From a bacterium (GTDB taxonomy: Bacteria; Elusimicrobiota; Elusimicrobia; UBA1565; UBA9628): a stretch of DNA of 18,739 nt. The DNA lies in contig JAJYOT010000036.1 of assembly GCA_021796015.1 (NCBI GenBank), positions 1 through 18,739 on the forward strand, written 5' to 3'. The stretch's first letter is position 1. Each line of letters begins with the position of its first letter. This document shows positions 5,968 through 13,470 of this stretch, piece after piece. A program made the translations under genes and the position numbers. The notes below the pieces were generated by a model, which was not told where the DNA came from, did not search any database, and saw only the letters and a list, made by a program, of their open reading frames with translations.

Positions 5968-7421
5968 CCGATTATTTTAATCCCGCCCAGGTTAATTATA
6001 TTTTCAATCCCCAATCTGGGGCGGAATCAGACGTTCAGAGGTACTATCACTACTTTAAAAAAGATCGCGATCCTGCCTTGATTGTGCCGGCTTGGGTGGA
6101 TCAAATTATGCCGGCGATGATCGCACATCCGGTTTGGCAGGACCCCGAGCAGGGAATGCTTAACGAAGCGCAAATCTGGCAGGGGCCTCCGGCGGTTCTT
6201 TATGAAGTTTTCGAACTGACGCGAAAAACATTATCTGCTAAAGACGGCGGACAATTGCAGAATCCCAAAAGTTTGGCCGGGGATTATGAGACGGAGCGCA
6301 TTCGTTTTGAGATGGCCTTGGATCGGCTCTACCGCGCGCGACTTGAAAATTCCTTGGCCGGACGCGGGCGGGAAGAGATGGCGATTTTTTCCTTGATTGA
6401 TAAGGAGATGGAAAGCCTTATTACGGGGCTCACCAACGGCAATCTCACGGAATATCGGCAAGGGGTTATGGCCATTTCAATGTTGTCTAGGCAGGCTTTT
6501 GAAAGACTTAATCAGCCTCCGGCAGGTTACGCGCCTCCCAATGTCCCGGGCCCCGCGTCTCCGGCTTTGGCGACTTTTTTAACCCTCATCGGAGTTGCCG
6601 TTATGCTTTTTGGCGGCTGGCTTTTAGGCAGCCTAAACAAAACAAAAATTGAGGAAGCGACGGAAAATTATAAAGCCAAGGCGGCGGCGTGGGCCTATGA
6701 ATATCAGCGTCAATTTCTCAGCATTAAAATTAATTATTTGGTAGGCGCCCCCATTGCGTTGGGATTTTTAGTCGGACTTCTGACTTTTAACATTTTCGGT
6801 TTTATTATTTTTTTCGGACTAGGCACCTATGCCGGCCTTGTTCTGCCGGGTTGGCTTTTGCGAAACATTCGTTTCCGCCGCGGGATGAAATGCGAAAAGC
6901 AATTGATGGATGCCTTGATTTTAATGTCCAACGGCCTTAAAGCCGGGGTTGATTTAGTCCAATGCTTGGGCATGGTTCAGAAAGATTTGCAGCCGCCTAT
7001 TTCGGAAGAATTCGGACTTTGTCTTAAAAATTATCAATTGGGAACGAGTCTTGAAAAAGCGCTGGAAGGAATGGAAGAACGGGTTCAAAGCCGGCTTTTG
7101 TCTTATTTCATCAAGGCTGTGGTTATTCAAAGAACCGCCGGCGGAAATCTGACCAAGCTTTTCGACCGTATCGTTGATAATATTCGAGAGGAAACTAAGC
7201 TGGTCGAAAAAACCGCCGCGATGACCGCGCAGCAGAGAATTCAGGCGATTGTAGTCGGCATCATGCCGTGGATTATGCTGCTCGTCATGTTTGGGTTTCA
7301 ACCCCAGCAGATGTCGGCTTTCTATTTTAGCCCCATCGGCGTTATCACCCTTCTTTTCTGCACGATTTGGATCGCGATTGGCATGAAGGTCGTCAATAAA
7401 TTGGGAGATGTCCAAGTATGA
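5850..7421 (+). CDS. tadB: TadB-type platform protein with an extra exported N-terminal domain
   Basis: From ATG 5850 the protein is 523 residues. Residues 1-40 form a signal peptide or anchor (hydrophobic 12-38, cleavage-like SVPAFA-DYF at 40/41). Residues 41-237 form an unrecognised, mostly helical domain with many aromatic and charged residues, predicted outside the cytoplasm. A Pro-rich stretch (222-238) leads to a membrane helix (239-261). The rest is the usual TadB part: membrane segments at about 295-340, the T2SSF cytoplasmic domain (about 349-455, with LMDALILMSNGLKAGVDLVQ, 352-371) and further helices at 463-482 and 492-512. TadB proteins are usually about 300 residues with only this second half, so about 240 residues are added. 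The open frame extends back to 5601 inside tadA, but that part is tadA read in another frame. The exact start (5850 or 5862) is uncertain because of the repeats. Confidence 0.82.
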   Translation: MKERMEQKEKDFLFLPCLSVPSLSFLVFPFFLLLSVPAFADYFNPAQVNYIFNPQSGAESDVQRYYHYFKKDRDPALIVPAWVDQIMPAMIAHPVWQDPEQGMLNEAQIWQGPPAVLYEVFELTRKTLSAKDGGQLQNPKSLAGDYETERIRFEMALDRLYRARLENSLAGRGREEMAIFSLIDKEMESLITGLTNGNLTEYRQGVMAISMLSRQAFERLNQPPAGYAPPNVPGPASPALATFLTLIGVAVMLFGGWLLGSLNKTKIEEATENYKAKAAAWAYEYQRQFLSIKINYLVGAPIALGFLVGLLTFNIFGFIIFFGLGTYAGLVLPGWLLRNIRFRRGMKCEKQLMDALILMSNGLKAGVDLVQCLGMVQKDLQPPISEEFGLCLKNYQLGTSLEKALEGMEERVQSRLLSYFIKAVVIQRTAGGNLTKLFDRIVDNIREETKLVEKTAAMTAQQRIQAIVVGIMPWIMLLVMFGFQPQQMSAFYFSPIGVITLLFCTIWIAIGMKVVNKLGDVQV

Positions 7422-8314
7422 GCTTAACCATAACGCATTATGTCCTCTTAATCCTGGGCTTTTTGGGCTCCATGGCGACCTACACCTTGGTTCACCGGGC
7501 TTTTACTCCGGCCTCCCCTGATGAAGCCGATGTCGCCAAAATCGCCAAGTCCGAAAAAGCTCTTGAAACCGCTTTTTCTACCCTTAACCCCAAGGGTTCT
7601 TTGCTTGACCGTTTGGACTTGTGGCTGATTAAGACGCTGAAAATCAATAAGCCGATTGAAAACTTGCACATGATGATGGGAAAACCCGACAAGCCGACTC
7701 CATTGGACATTCTCCATCAGAAAGAACTCTTGGCGGCGGCTTTCGGAGCTTTGTTTGGGCTTCTGACGGGAAATATCCTTTTCGGCCTATTTGGGTTTGT
7801 TGTCGGCTTTATTTTACCAGACAGTATGTTTAAGAAACAGGTCGAAGCCCGTCAATTGTCTATCCTGAGAAATTTTCCGACTTTCGTTGATTTGGCGGCT
7901 TTGACCATCGAGTCGGGTCTCGATTATTTATCGGCTTTTGAGCGCATAATTAAAAACGCCAAAGTCAAAACTAATCTTGAGATTGAGATTGAAAAAACCT
8001 TGACCGAGGTTCAGCTGGGATATTCTCGCCGCGACGCTTTGGAGCGGATGGCTTTAAGAACCGGGCTTCAAGAAATTCGCTCCTTTGTCGGGCTCATCAT
8101 TCAATCGGACGAATTGGGAACTTCCCTTGTTGAACTCTTGCGCAATTATGCCGCTGATATGCGTTTTCGGCGTCTCAATAAAGCCGAAAAGTTGGCCGCG
8201 CAGGCTTCTACAAAAATGCTGATTCCGCTTTTTGTCTTTATCTTTCCGACGGTGTTTATCATGATGTTGTCCCCAATGATTAAGTCGCTTCTCAAAGGAG
8301 GTCTAGGATTTTAA
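7418..8314 (+). CDS. tadC: TadC inner-membrane platform protein
   Basis: The 298-residue protein has an N-terminal membrane helix (about 5-26), a cytoplasmic linker (about 30-100), a membrane pair (about 103-135), the T2SSF domain (about 148-255, with RNFPTFVDLAALTIESGLDY, 151-170, and LGTSLVELLRNYAADMRFRR, 233-252) and a C-terminal helix (267-290). With TadB it forms the inner-membrane platform that works with the TadA ATPase to push pilin subunits into the growing fibre. The ATG overlaps the tadB stop as ATGA, so translation is probably coupled and the two subunits made in similar amounts. Length and layout are normal for TadC. Confidence 0.87.
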   Translation: MSLTITHYVLLILGFLGSMATYTLVHRAFTPASPDEADVAKIAKSEKALETAFSTLNPKGSLLDRLDLWLIKTLKINKPIENLHMMMGKPDKPTPLDILHQKELLAAAFGALFGLLTGNILFGLFGFVVGFILPDSMFKKQVEARQLSILRNFPTFVDLAALTIESGLDYLSAFERIIKNAKVKTNLEIEIEKTLTEVQLGYSRRDALERMALRTGLQEIRSFVGLIIQSDELGTSLVELLRNYAADMRFRRLNKAEKLAAQASTKMLIPLFVFIFPTVFIMMLSPMIKSLLKGGLGF

Positions 8315-9642
8315 TGAGGGTCCATGTCGTGACTCTTTGCCTTTTTCTTCCCTTAGCGCTTTATGCGCAGAATGACGATCGGAAAATGAAGGATTTGTTT
8401 TTAAATCTCTCGCAAGTGACCTTGGGGCCTGTTAATTCTGTTGAGGAAAAAAAAGCCATTGATACGGTGGATTTGGAACAATCCCAAATTACGCGCTCCA
8501 TGCTTAAAGATGTCTATCGCAATGCCTATGATTTATATAAAAAAGGAGATTTTGTCGGGGCCAAACGACTGACCTCCCAAATACTGGCCATTGACCCGGA
8601 CTACCAGGACGCGCAGATTCTCCAGAATGCCGCCATTAATTTAAAAGGTTCTCCCAAGCCGCTTTTTGCCGAGCATAAACTAGCCGTGGATAAATTCGAT
8701 GAAGGGATGGAGTTTTACCGGGAAGGCCGCTTAGTCGAGGCGGAGAATCGGTTTAAAGAAGTCGTCCAGTTGTCCCCTTATAACATTAAGGCCAAGTTTT
8801 GGCTGAAGAAATGTCGGTTTAAACTCGCCCACGAGCATTTTGTACGCGGCCGAATTTTTTATCAGAAGCGCCAATATCAACAAGCCTTGGACCAGTGGTA
8901 TTCCGCTCTCGTTTTAAACCCTAGGTATCCGCATCTTCAGGAAGCGATTCAAAGAGTCGAGATGCAACAGAAAAATAGGGATATGAATAAGAAGCTTGAG
9001 GCAGCCTTGAGTCTTTATGGAGAGGGCCAGACCGATGAGGCGCTTAAGATTTTAGATCAGATCTTATCTTACGAGCCTTCTAATAACAAGGTGCGGAGTT
9101 TGATGGGACAAATTCGCTCGGAAGTGGCCAATCAGCATGTTGTTGCGGGGCGCGACCTTTACCGCCAAGGCCATTTTAATCAAGCTATTGCCCAATGGAA
9201 GCGCGCAACCGACTATGGATACGACACGGAATCTGCCGATCAGTTGATCGCTCAGGCTAAGGACGCGATTATCAATCGCCGCAAAGAGCTGAAGGCGGAA
9301 GAAGAGGCGGCGCGGAAGAAAAAAGAAGAGATGATAGCCCAAGCTAAGAAGAAAGCCGCCGAAAAAAAGAAGCAACAAACAGCCCAGACGAGTTCCGTCT
9401 CTTCAAGCACTCAGACCGCTCAAGCTTCTACGGCCCCGCCTCTTCAAACGGCCCAAGTCTCCGAGGAAGATAAAAAGGCTTCTAAGCAACATTACCTGTT
9501 AGGTGTTGAGTATTACATGAATCACAATTACGAGCAGGCGAAAAATGAATGGATTTTGGCTAAGAAATATAACCCTGAAAACTCAGACGCTGCGGCCGGT
9601 CTTGAAAAGATAGATCAGATTTATAACAAGGGCGGGCTATAG
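8314..9642 (+). CDS. Exported TPR-repeat protein of the pilus operon
   Basis: The 442-residue protein has a signal peptide (MRVHVVTLCLFLPLALYAQ; no lipobox Cys). Several TPR-type helix pairs follow, seen at about 68-98, 127-157, 175-205, 228-255 and 273-300. Then comes a highly charged helix (about 313-354, Lys/Glu/Ala rich) and a Ser/Thr/Gln/Ala spacer (355-382). A last isolated TPR-like unit (about 391-421: HYLLGVEYYMNHNYEQAKNE...) ends the protein. It has an excellent Shine-Dalgarno, AAGGAGGT (8295-8302), and its ATG overlaps the tadC stop by 1 nt. Tad loci often carry a TPR lipoprotein, TadD, needed for secretin assembly; this protein may fill that place, though it is longer and not lipidated by sequence. 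Export and TPR are clear, the role is inferred. Confidence 0.75.
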   Translation: MRVHVVTLCLFLPLALYAQNDDRKMKDLFLNLSQVTLGPVNSVEEKKAIDTVDLEQSQITRSMLKDVYRNAYDLYKKGDFVGAKRLTSQILAIDPDYQDAQILQNAAINLKGSPKPLFAEHKLAVDKFDEGMEFYREGRLVEAENRFKEVVQLSPYNIKAKFWLKKCRFKLAHEHFVRGRIFYQKRQYQQALDQWYSALVLNPRYPHLQEAIQRVEMQQKNRDMNKKLEAALSLYGEGQTDEALKILDQILSYEPSNNKVRSLMGQIRSEVANQHVVAGRDLYRQGHFNQAIAQWKRATDYGYDTESADQLIAQAKDAIINRRKELKAEEEAARKKKEEMIAQAKKKAAEKKKQQTAQTSSVSSSTQTAQASTAPPLQTAQVSEEDKKASKQHYLLGVEYYMNHNYEQAKNEWILAKKYNPENSDAAAGLEKIDQIYNKGGL

Positions 9643-9665
9643 GATAAACAAGGAAGCCTTTTAAA

Positions 9666-10823
9666 ATGAGCATTTCCTCGAAATGGTTTCTTTGGTTTAC
9701 CGCGATCGGAATTTACGTGATGTTTTTGGGCGGAATTTTTTATTACAACCTTTTCAAATGGACTTTCGATCAAAAACTCAAACAAGAAACTCTCGACATG
9801 GTTCACCTCTACGCCCCAACTCTTGTGCGGGGGCTGAGCCATGACCAGAGCGTTATTTCCATTGATGAGTTGGACACCATTACCCGCATCGCGGGCGATC
9901 GGCGCGTGGCAGCCTTGGTTTATCTCAATAAATACGGCGAGGTTCGCTGGTTTAAGGACCCTACGAAGATTACGGAGAGTTTTGATGAGTTCTCAAAAGA
10001 AGTGACTCTGCCGACCGATGCGATCGCCAAGGCTTGGCAAACAAAATCCCCGGTCATTCTCCCGGTGCCCAATCTTCCTTTGTATGATATCGCGATTCCG
10101 CTTGCCTATGAGGGCCGGGCTCTTGGAATTTTAGACCTTCAAGTCAGTCGTGAGACGGCGCTCAATGTCATCAATAGCGCCATGATGAAATATGCGGTGG
10201 GCGCGGTCGGCGTTCTTTTACTTTTGGGGGTTCCGCTTTACTTTTTCCTTCATCGTTGGATATTGATTCCTTTGTTTAATTTGCGGGAAGCAGTTGAAAC
10301 CGTTTCCTTTAAAACTTTCGAGCTTAAATTTCCGGCTCGCTCAGATGAGATTGGGGACGTGGCGGAGGCTTTAAAGCAATTTCTTTTTAAAGTCAAAGGC
10401 GAAATGTCGACGGTTAAGGTGCGGGAATCTCAGCGCGGTATTTCCGAGGCGCGCTGGTGGCAGTCAATTCTTGTCGCGGTCGTTCCGAAATCTTATCACG
10501 CGATTGTCGTTGACGAAGACAACAGCGTTCTCTATACCAATTTTCAAATTCCGGTGGTTTCCGGAATTCCAGGGATTGAGGATAAAGGAAATAAATCCGC
10601 CTCCAAACCACATTTGTTGGACGTGATTGATACGCAACAACAAGAAGTTCTCAGGCTTATTGGAATCGCTTTGGATCGCCCTAATCAAGTGGTTGAGGCG
10701 GATACTATTTTTAAGTCGGAACCTTGTCATGTTAAAGCCATCCATTTGGAGGAGGAAGGGGAGTTGCGTCGGACGCTCGTTATTTTTGAGCCTAAAAATC
10801 CGCGGCTTGCGCTCAATAGATGA
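9666..10823 (+). CDS. Two-TM HAMP sensor with a C-terminal PAS-like domain and no output domain
   Basis: The 385-residue protein has one membrane helix at about 8-29, an extracytoplasmic sensing region (about 30-173) with a dCache/sCache-like feel (ALVYLNKYGEVRWF at 83-96, YDIAIPLAYEGRALGILDL at 140-158), and a second helix (about 176-195). A HAMP domain follows (about 196-247, with Pro202 and the DEIG motif at 227-230). The C-terminal part (about 263-375) resembles a PAS fold (HAIVVDEDNSVLYTN, 278-292; closing strand RTLVIFEP). No histidine kinase, GGDEF, phosphatase or chemoreceptor module is present, so it cannot signal by itself in a known way. It has AGGAAG at 9651-9656 before the ATG, lies 23 nt after the TPR gene and overlaps mltA by ATGA. 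It may report an envelope cue to a partner protein or act structurally. Domain boundaries are by eye. Confidence 0.65.
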   Translation: MSISSKWFLWFTAIGIYVMFLGGIFYYNLFKWTFDQKLKQETLDMVHLYAPTLVRGLSHDQSVISIDELDTITRIAGDRRVAALVYLNKYGEVRWFKDPTKITESFDEFSKEVTLPTDAIAKAWQTKSPVILPVPNLPLYDIAIPLAYEGRALGILDLQVSRETALNVINSAMMKYAVGAVGVLLLLGVPLYFFLHRWILIPLFNLREAVETVSFKTFELKFPARSDEIGDVAEALKQFLFKVKGEMSTVKVRESQRGISEARWWQSILVAVVPKSYHAIVVDEDNSVLYTNFQIPVVSGIPGIEDKGNKSASKPHLLDVIDTQQQEVLRLIGIALDRPNQVVEADTIFKSEPCHVKAIHLEEEGELRRTLVIFEPKNPRLALNR

Positions 10824-11947
10824 AAATTTTTAATACCCTTGTTCTTCTGACGTTTCTTTCTGGTCCGGCGCAAGGGGGGGCGGTTTTATCCCTCCAGCCT
10901 TTAAGGCAAGGAAAAACTCCCTCCTTTATAAATTTGCAGTGGGATCAAAAAGCCTTGGAACTCGCCTCAAAACGCGCTTTGGATTATTTATCCCAACTTC
11001 CCCCCGGCGTGGCGATTAATGCGGGCGGGCGTTCTTGGAAGCCGGAAATTTTAATTGATTCCGATCGAGAGTTTTTAAAAATCAATAAGGAAAGTCAAAC
11101 GCAAGAAGAGTTTCTCGCGGCGCTTAAAAAAAAATTTAAGTTATTTCAGTCCGTGGGAATCGACGGAAAAGGGCGGGTTGTTTTTTCCGATTACTATGAA
11201 CCGGTCTTAAAAGCCCATTTTCAAAGAGATTCGGTCTATCGCTATCCGATTTACCGTCTCCCGGCAGACAAAGCGTTGTCTTCTCTCAGCCGTGAGGAAA
11301 TTGATTTGCACCATGCTTTAGCTGGAAAAGGTCTGGCGTTGGCCTGGTTTAAAGATCCATTTGACGTTTTTGACCTGCAGGTTCAGGGGTCTGGTATCCT
11401 TGAATTCCCGGATGGAAGCGAAATCTTGGCGCAGTACGCGGCCACCAACGGACTTCCCTATCGGCCGATAGGCCCGATTCTGATTCGCCGAGGAGTCTTT
11501 AAGAAGGGAAAAATATCAAAAGACGCTCTCCGCGCTTATTTAGAACAACACCCTCAACAAGAAGGAGAAATATTGGCCCAAGATCCGCGGTACGTTTTTT
11601 TTAAATTAGATCCGTTTGTGCCTGGAGAAGAACCCAAAGGGACGACGCATGAACCCTTGGTCCCCGGAGCTTCCATCGCTGTTGATCCTGCCTACATTCC
11701 TCTTGGAGCTTTGGCCTATATCGAGACAACTTCCCCTAAGGCAGATGTTAAGGGCCATTTTTTGGGGCGCTTTAAGCGGCGCAGTTTCGCCTTTTGTTTG
11801 GACACGGGTGGCGCCATCAAGGGGCCTGGTCGAGTGGATATGTATGTGGGCCACGGGGCCAAAGCCCAAACGGAATCTTCCAATCAGTGGAATTCCGGAA
11901 AACTATTTATTCTCGTCAAAAAGACAGAGGATGTTTGGCATTATTGA
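10820..11947 (+). CDS. mltA: MltA-type lytic murein transglycosylase with 3D domain
   Basis: The 375-residue protein shows the MltA order: signal peptide (1-19, cut near AQG/G), then DYYEPVL (124-130), FDLQVQGSG (184-192), DPRYVFFKL (255-263) and the 3D-domain motif LDTGGAIKGPGRVD (327-340), which includes the catalytic aspartate region of the family. MltA cleaves the glycan strand of peptidoglycan, forming 1,6-anhydromuramic acid. E. coli MltA is an outer-membrane lipoprotein; here no lipobox Cys is seen, so the enzyme is probably soluble periplasmic. Its ATG overlaps the sensor stop (ATGA) and it ends the co-directional pilus run, which suggests it opens the wall for pilus or secretin assembly. 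It converges with the HAD-like gene, overlapping it by 7 nt. Confidence 0.9.
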   Translation: MKIFNTLVLLTFLSGPAQGGAVLSLQPLRQGKTPSFINLQWDQKALELASKRALDYLSQLPPGVAINAGGRSWKPEILIDSDREFLKINKESQTQEEFLAALKKKFKLFQSVGIDGKGRVVFSDYYEPVLKAHFQRDSVYRYPIYRLPADKALSSLSREEIDLHHALAGKGLALAWFKDPFDVFDLQVQGSGILEFPDGSEILAQYAATNGLPYRPIGPILIRRGVFKKGKISKDALRAYLEQHPQQEGEILAQDPRYVFFKLDPFVPGEEPKGTTHEPLVPGASIAVDPAYIPLGALAYIETTSPKADVKGHFLGRFKRRSFAFCLDTGGAIKGPGRVDMYVGHGAKAQTESSNQWNSGKLFILVKKTEDVWHY

Positions 11948-13038
11948 AAGGGCGGCTGAATGAGCCACCCCTTTTTTTGAGCGGTTTTGATAAGAACCTT
12001 ATCTTTTCCAGAGAGTAATATCTTAAGCCCATTTCCGTAGCTTAAGATTTCCTGATCTTGCGGCAAAAACCCCACCGAGAGAGCGGGGACTCTTCCCGTA
12101 TGAAAAATGATGGTTTCTATTTCTCCGCCCCAAAAAGGAAGCGGTTGCGAGATTTCTCCGTTAAAAATTCCCTTTTTGTTGAGTTTTATTTTGATTCCAG
12201 CGGGATGGGCATAGGAAATTTGGGCCCAATTTAAGGCCGCTTTTAAAGTCGGCTCGGCATTCGCTGAGATAACCCAAATATCAAAACCGGCGTTGTGAAG
12301 GCTTTGGATAAGTTCAAGAATTTGGGGATGAACGCGGATGCCTCTTCTGATATAAACCGGGGCCCGGTCTTCCGGAGGTTCCGCGATCATTTCTTTTTTT
12401 CGAGCCTCGAACTTTTCTTGATTGAGGGTCACCCGAGAGTAGTTTTCGGCTTCTTGAGGCGTAAACCCAAACCAGAGGCGCGAAAGGTAAATGCGGCAGG
12501 ATTTTAATCCTGTTTCGCGGCATTGGTCTTGGTAGGTTTTCAAAAAATATTTGAGGTATTGATGATACGTCGGTTGCGTGTTCCAAATTTTTTTTGGAAG
12601 AGGCGAGAACTGCTCATAGGCGGCTCTAATCTTTTGCCTTCCGTAAGCGATGGGAATAAGATTCCAAAACGGATTTGAAAATTTAAAATCCGCTCTGCGA
12701 ATAAGGCGCCAAAAAACAAGTTCGTCTGCGTTTCCATCGGCGATAACTCCTTCCCAGGGGATGGTCACAATTGGGGGCTTTTTCAGATTATAATGAGGGG
12801 AAGTCTTTCCTTTTTCAAGAATGAGCTTTTTGATGGCTTCTGTGATTTGAGGCGACCATCCCTTGCCAGAAAAAAGAATCGGCGCCGGCGCGAGTTTTTT
12901 AAGAGGTTTCTGAACAGGCTTTTGATGTTTCCAATGAGGATTGAGAGACCGCGCGTGGCTTTGTTCTCTCAAAAAGCCCAGAGATAAAACAATCAAAGGT
13001 AAAATAAAAATTTTTTTCGCTTCTCTTTTGGCCCTCAT
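11941..13038 (-). CDS. Exported HAD-superfamily-like protein with lost catalytic motifs (probable pseudoenzyme)
   Basis: The 365-residue protein has a basic N-terminus and hydrophobic stretch (about 9-24) typical of a signal peptide or anchor, then a Lys/Pro-rich linker (33-53). The rest follows the layout of the phosphoserine-phosphatase-like branch of HAD hydrolases: motif I region PPIVTIPWEGVI (88-99), a helical cap, motif II DIWVISANAEPTLKAALN (253-270) and motif IV region VGFLPQDQEILSYG (322-335). In active members motif I reads F-D-W-D-N-T; here the nucleophile position is Pro94, the second Asp is Glu96 and the Thr is Val98. The GDS of motif IV is GFL. Ser258 of motif II remains. Catalysis by the usual phospho-aspartate route is therefore unlikely. 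It is the only minus-strand gene and is transcribed away from rpmE. No Shine-Dalgarno is seen before ATG 13038. Confidence 0.68.
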   Translation of the reverse strand: MRAKREAKKIFILPLIVLSLGFLREQSHARSLNPHWKHQKPVQKPLKKLAPAPILFSGKGWSPQITEAIKKLILEKGKTSPHYNLKKPPIVTIPWEGVIADGNADELVFWRLIRRADFKFSNPFWNLIPIAYGRQKIRAAYEQFSPLPKKIWNTQPTYHQYLKYFLKTYQDQCRETGLKSCRIYLSRLWFGFTPQEAENYSRVTLNQEKFEARKKEMIAEPPEDRAPVYIRRGIRVHPQILELIQSLHNAGFDIWVISANAEPTLKAALNWAQISYAHPAGIKIKLNKKGIFNGEISQPLPFWGGEIETIIFHTGRVPALSVGFLPQDQEILSYGNGLKILLSGKDKVLIKTAQKKGWLIQPPFQ

Positions 13039-13070
13039 TTTAGTAAAATACTAAAAATAGGTTAGACCTA
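13038..13070. promoter_or_regulatory. Two adjacent palindromes in the divergent HAD-like/rpmE gap
   Basis: TTTTAGTA-AAA-TACTAAAA (13038-13056, 8-bp arms) touches the start codon of the minus-strand gene. TAGGT-TAG-ACCTA (13058-13070, 5-bp arms) follows one base later. Both are perfect inverted repeats in an AT-rich 66-bp gap between divergent genes, the usual place for operators. A -10-like TATACA (13083-13088) for rpmE has only a weak -35 candidate (TTAGAC, 13062-13067) at short 15-bp spacing. No regulator can be named. Confidence 0.4.
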
Positions 13071-13104
13071 AAAGAAAATTTTTATACATCCGGCAGAGGA
13101 AATC

Positions 13105-13443
13105 ATGAAACCAGGAATCCATCCACAATATATGACGACGAAGGTCACTTGCGCTTGCGGCGCTTCCTTTGAGACTCGTTCCACAAGAAAAGACGTGAAA
13201 TTAGAAATTTGTTCCGCTTGTCATCCTTTCTTTACCGGACAACAGAAATTTGTGGATGCCGCCGGACGGGTCGAACGCTTTAAGAAGCGTTTTGAAGCCA
13301 CCGCGGGGAAAACAATTGCTCGAAAATCGGCGAAGGCGCCGATTAAAAAGTTGGCCTCGGTTCCACGGGCTAAAAAAACTTTAACCTCCGCGCCTAAAAA
13401 AACGGAAAAAAAAGCGGCCTCTAAAGCGCCTGCCAAGAAATAA
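13105..13443 (+). CDS. rpmE: Ribosomal protein bL31, zinc-ribbon form, with long basic tail
   Basis: The first 70 residues are a standard bL31: MKPGIHPQY start, CAC (16-18) and CSAC (36-39) giving the four zinc-binding cysteines, then [22 protein letters not shown] (42-63). bL31 bridges the two ribosomal subunits, and the Cys-containing form also holds cellular zinc. The protein is 112 residues, about 40 longer than usual; the extra tail (70-112) is low-complexity Lys/Ala/Pro, probably disordered and RNA-binding. Such tails are common in some phyla. AGAGGA (13095-13100) precedes the ATG. It heads the rpmE-prfA-prmC-murA run, an order with counterparts in several phyla. Confidence 0.93.
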   Translation: MKPGIHPQYMTTKVTCACGASFETRSTRKDVKLEICSACHPFFTGQQKFVDAAGRVERFKKRFEATAGKTIARKSAKAPIKKLASVPRAKKTLTSAPKKTEKKAASKAPAKK

Positions 13444-13470
13444 GGCGTTGCCAAGGGATATTCTTCCCTG

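Noticed and set aside
6954..7415. Minus-strand frame of 153 codons opposite tadB
   Set aside because: The plus strand here codes the conserved T2SSF domain and last helices of TadB; the antisense product shows no family features.
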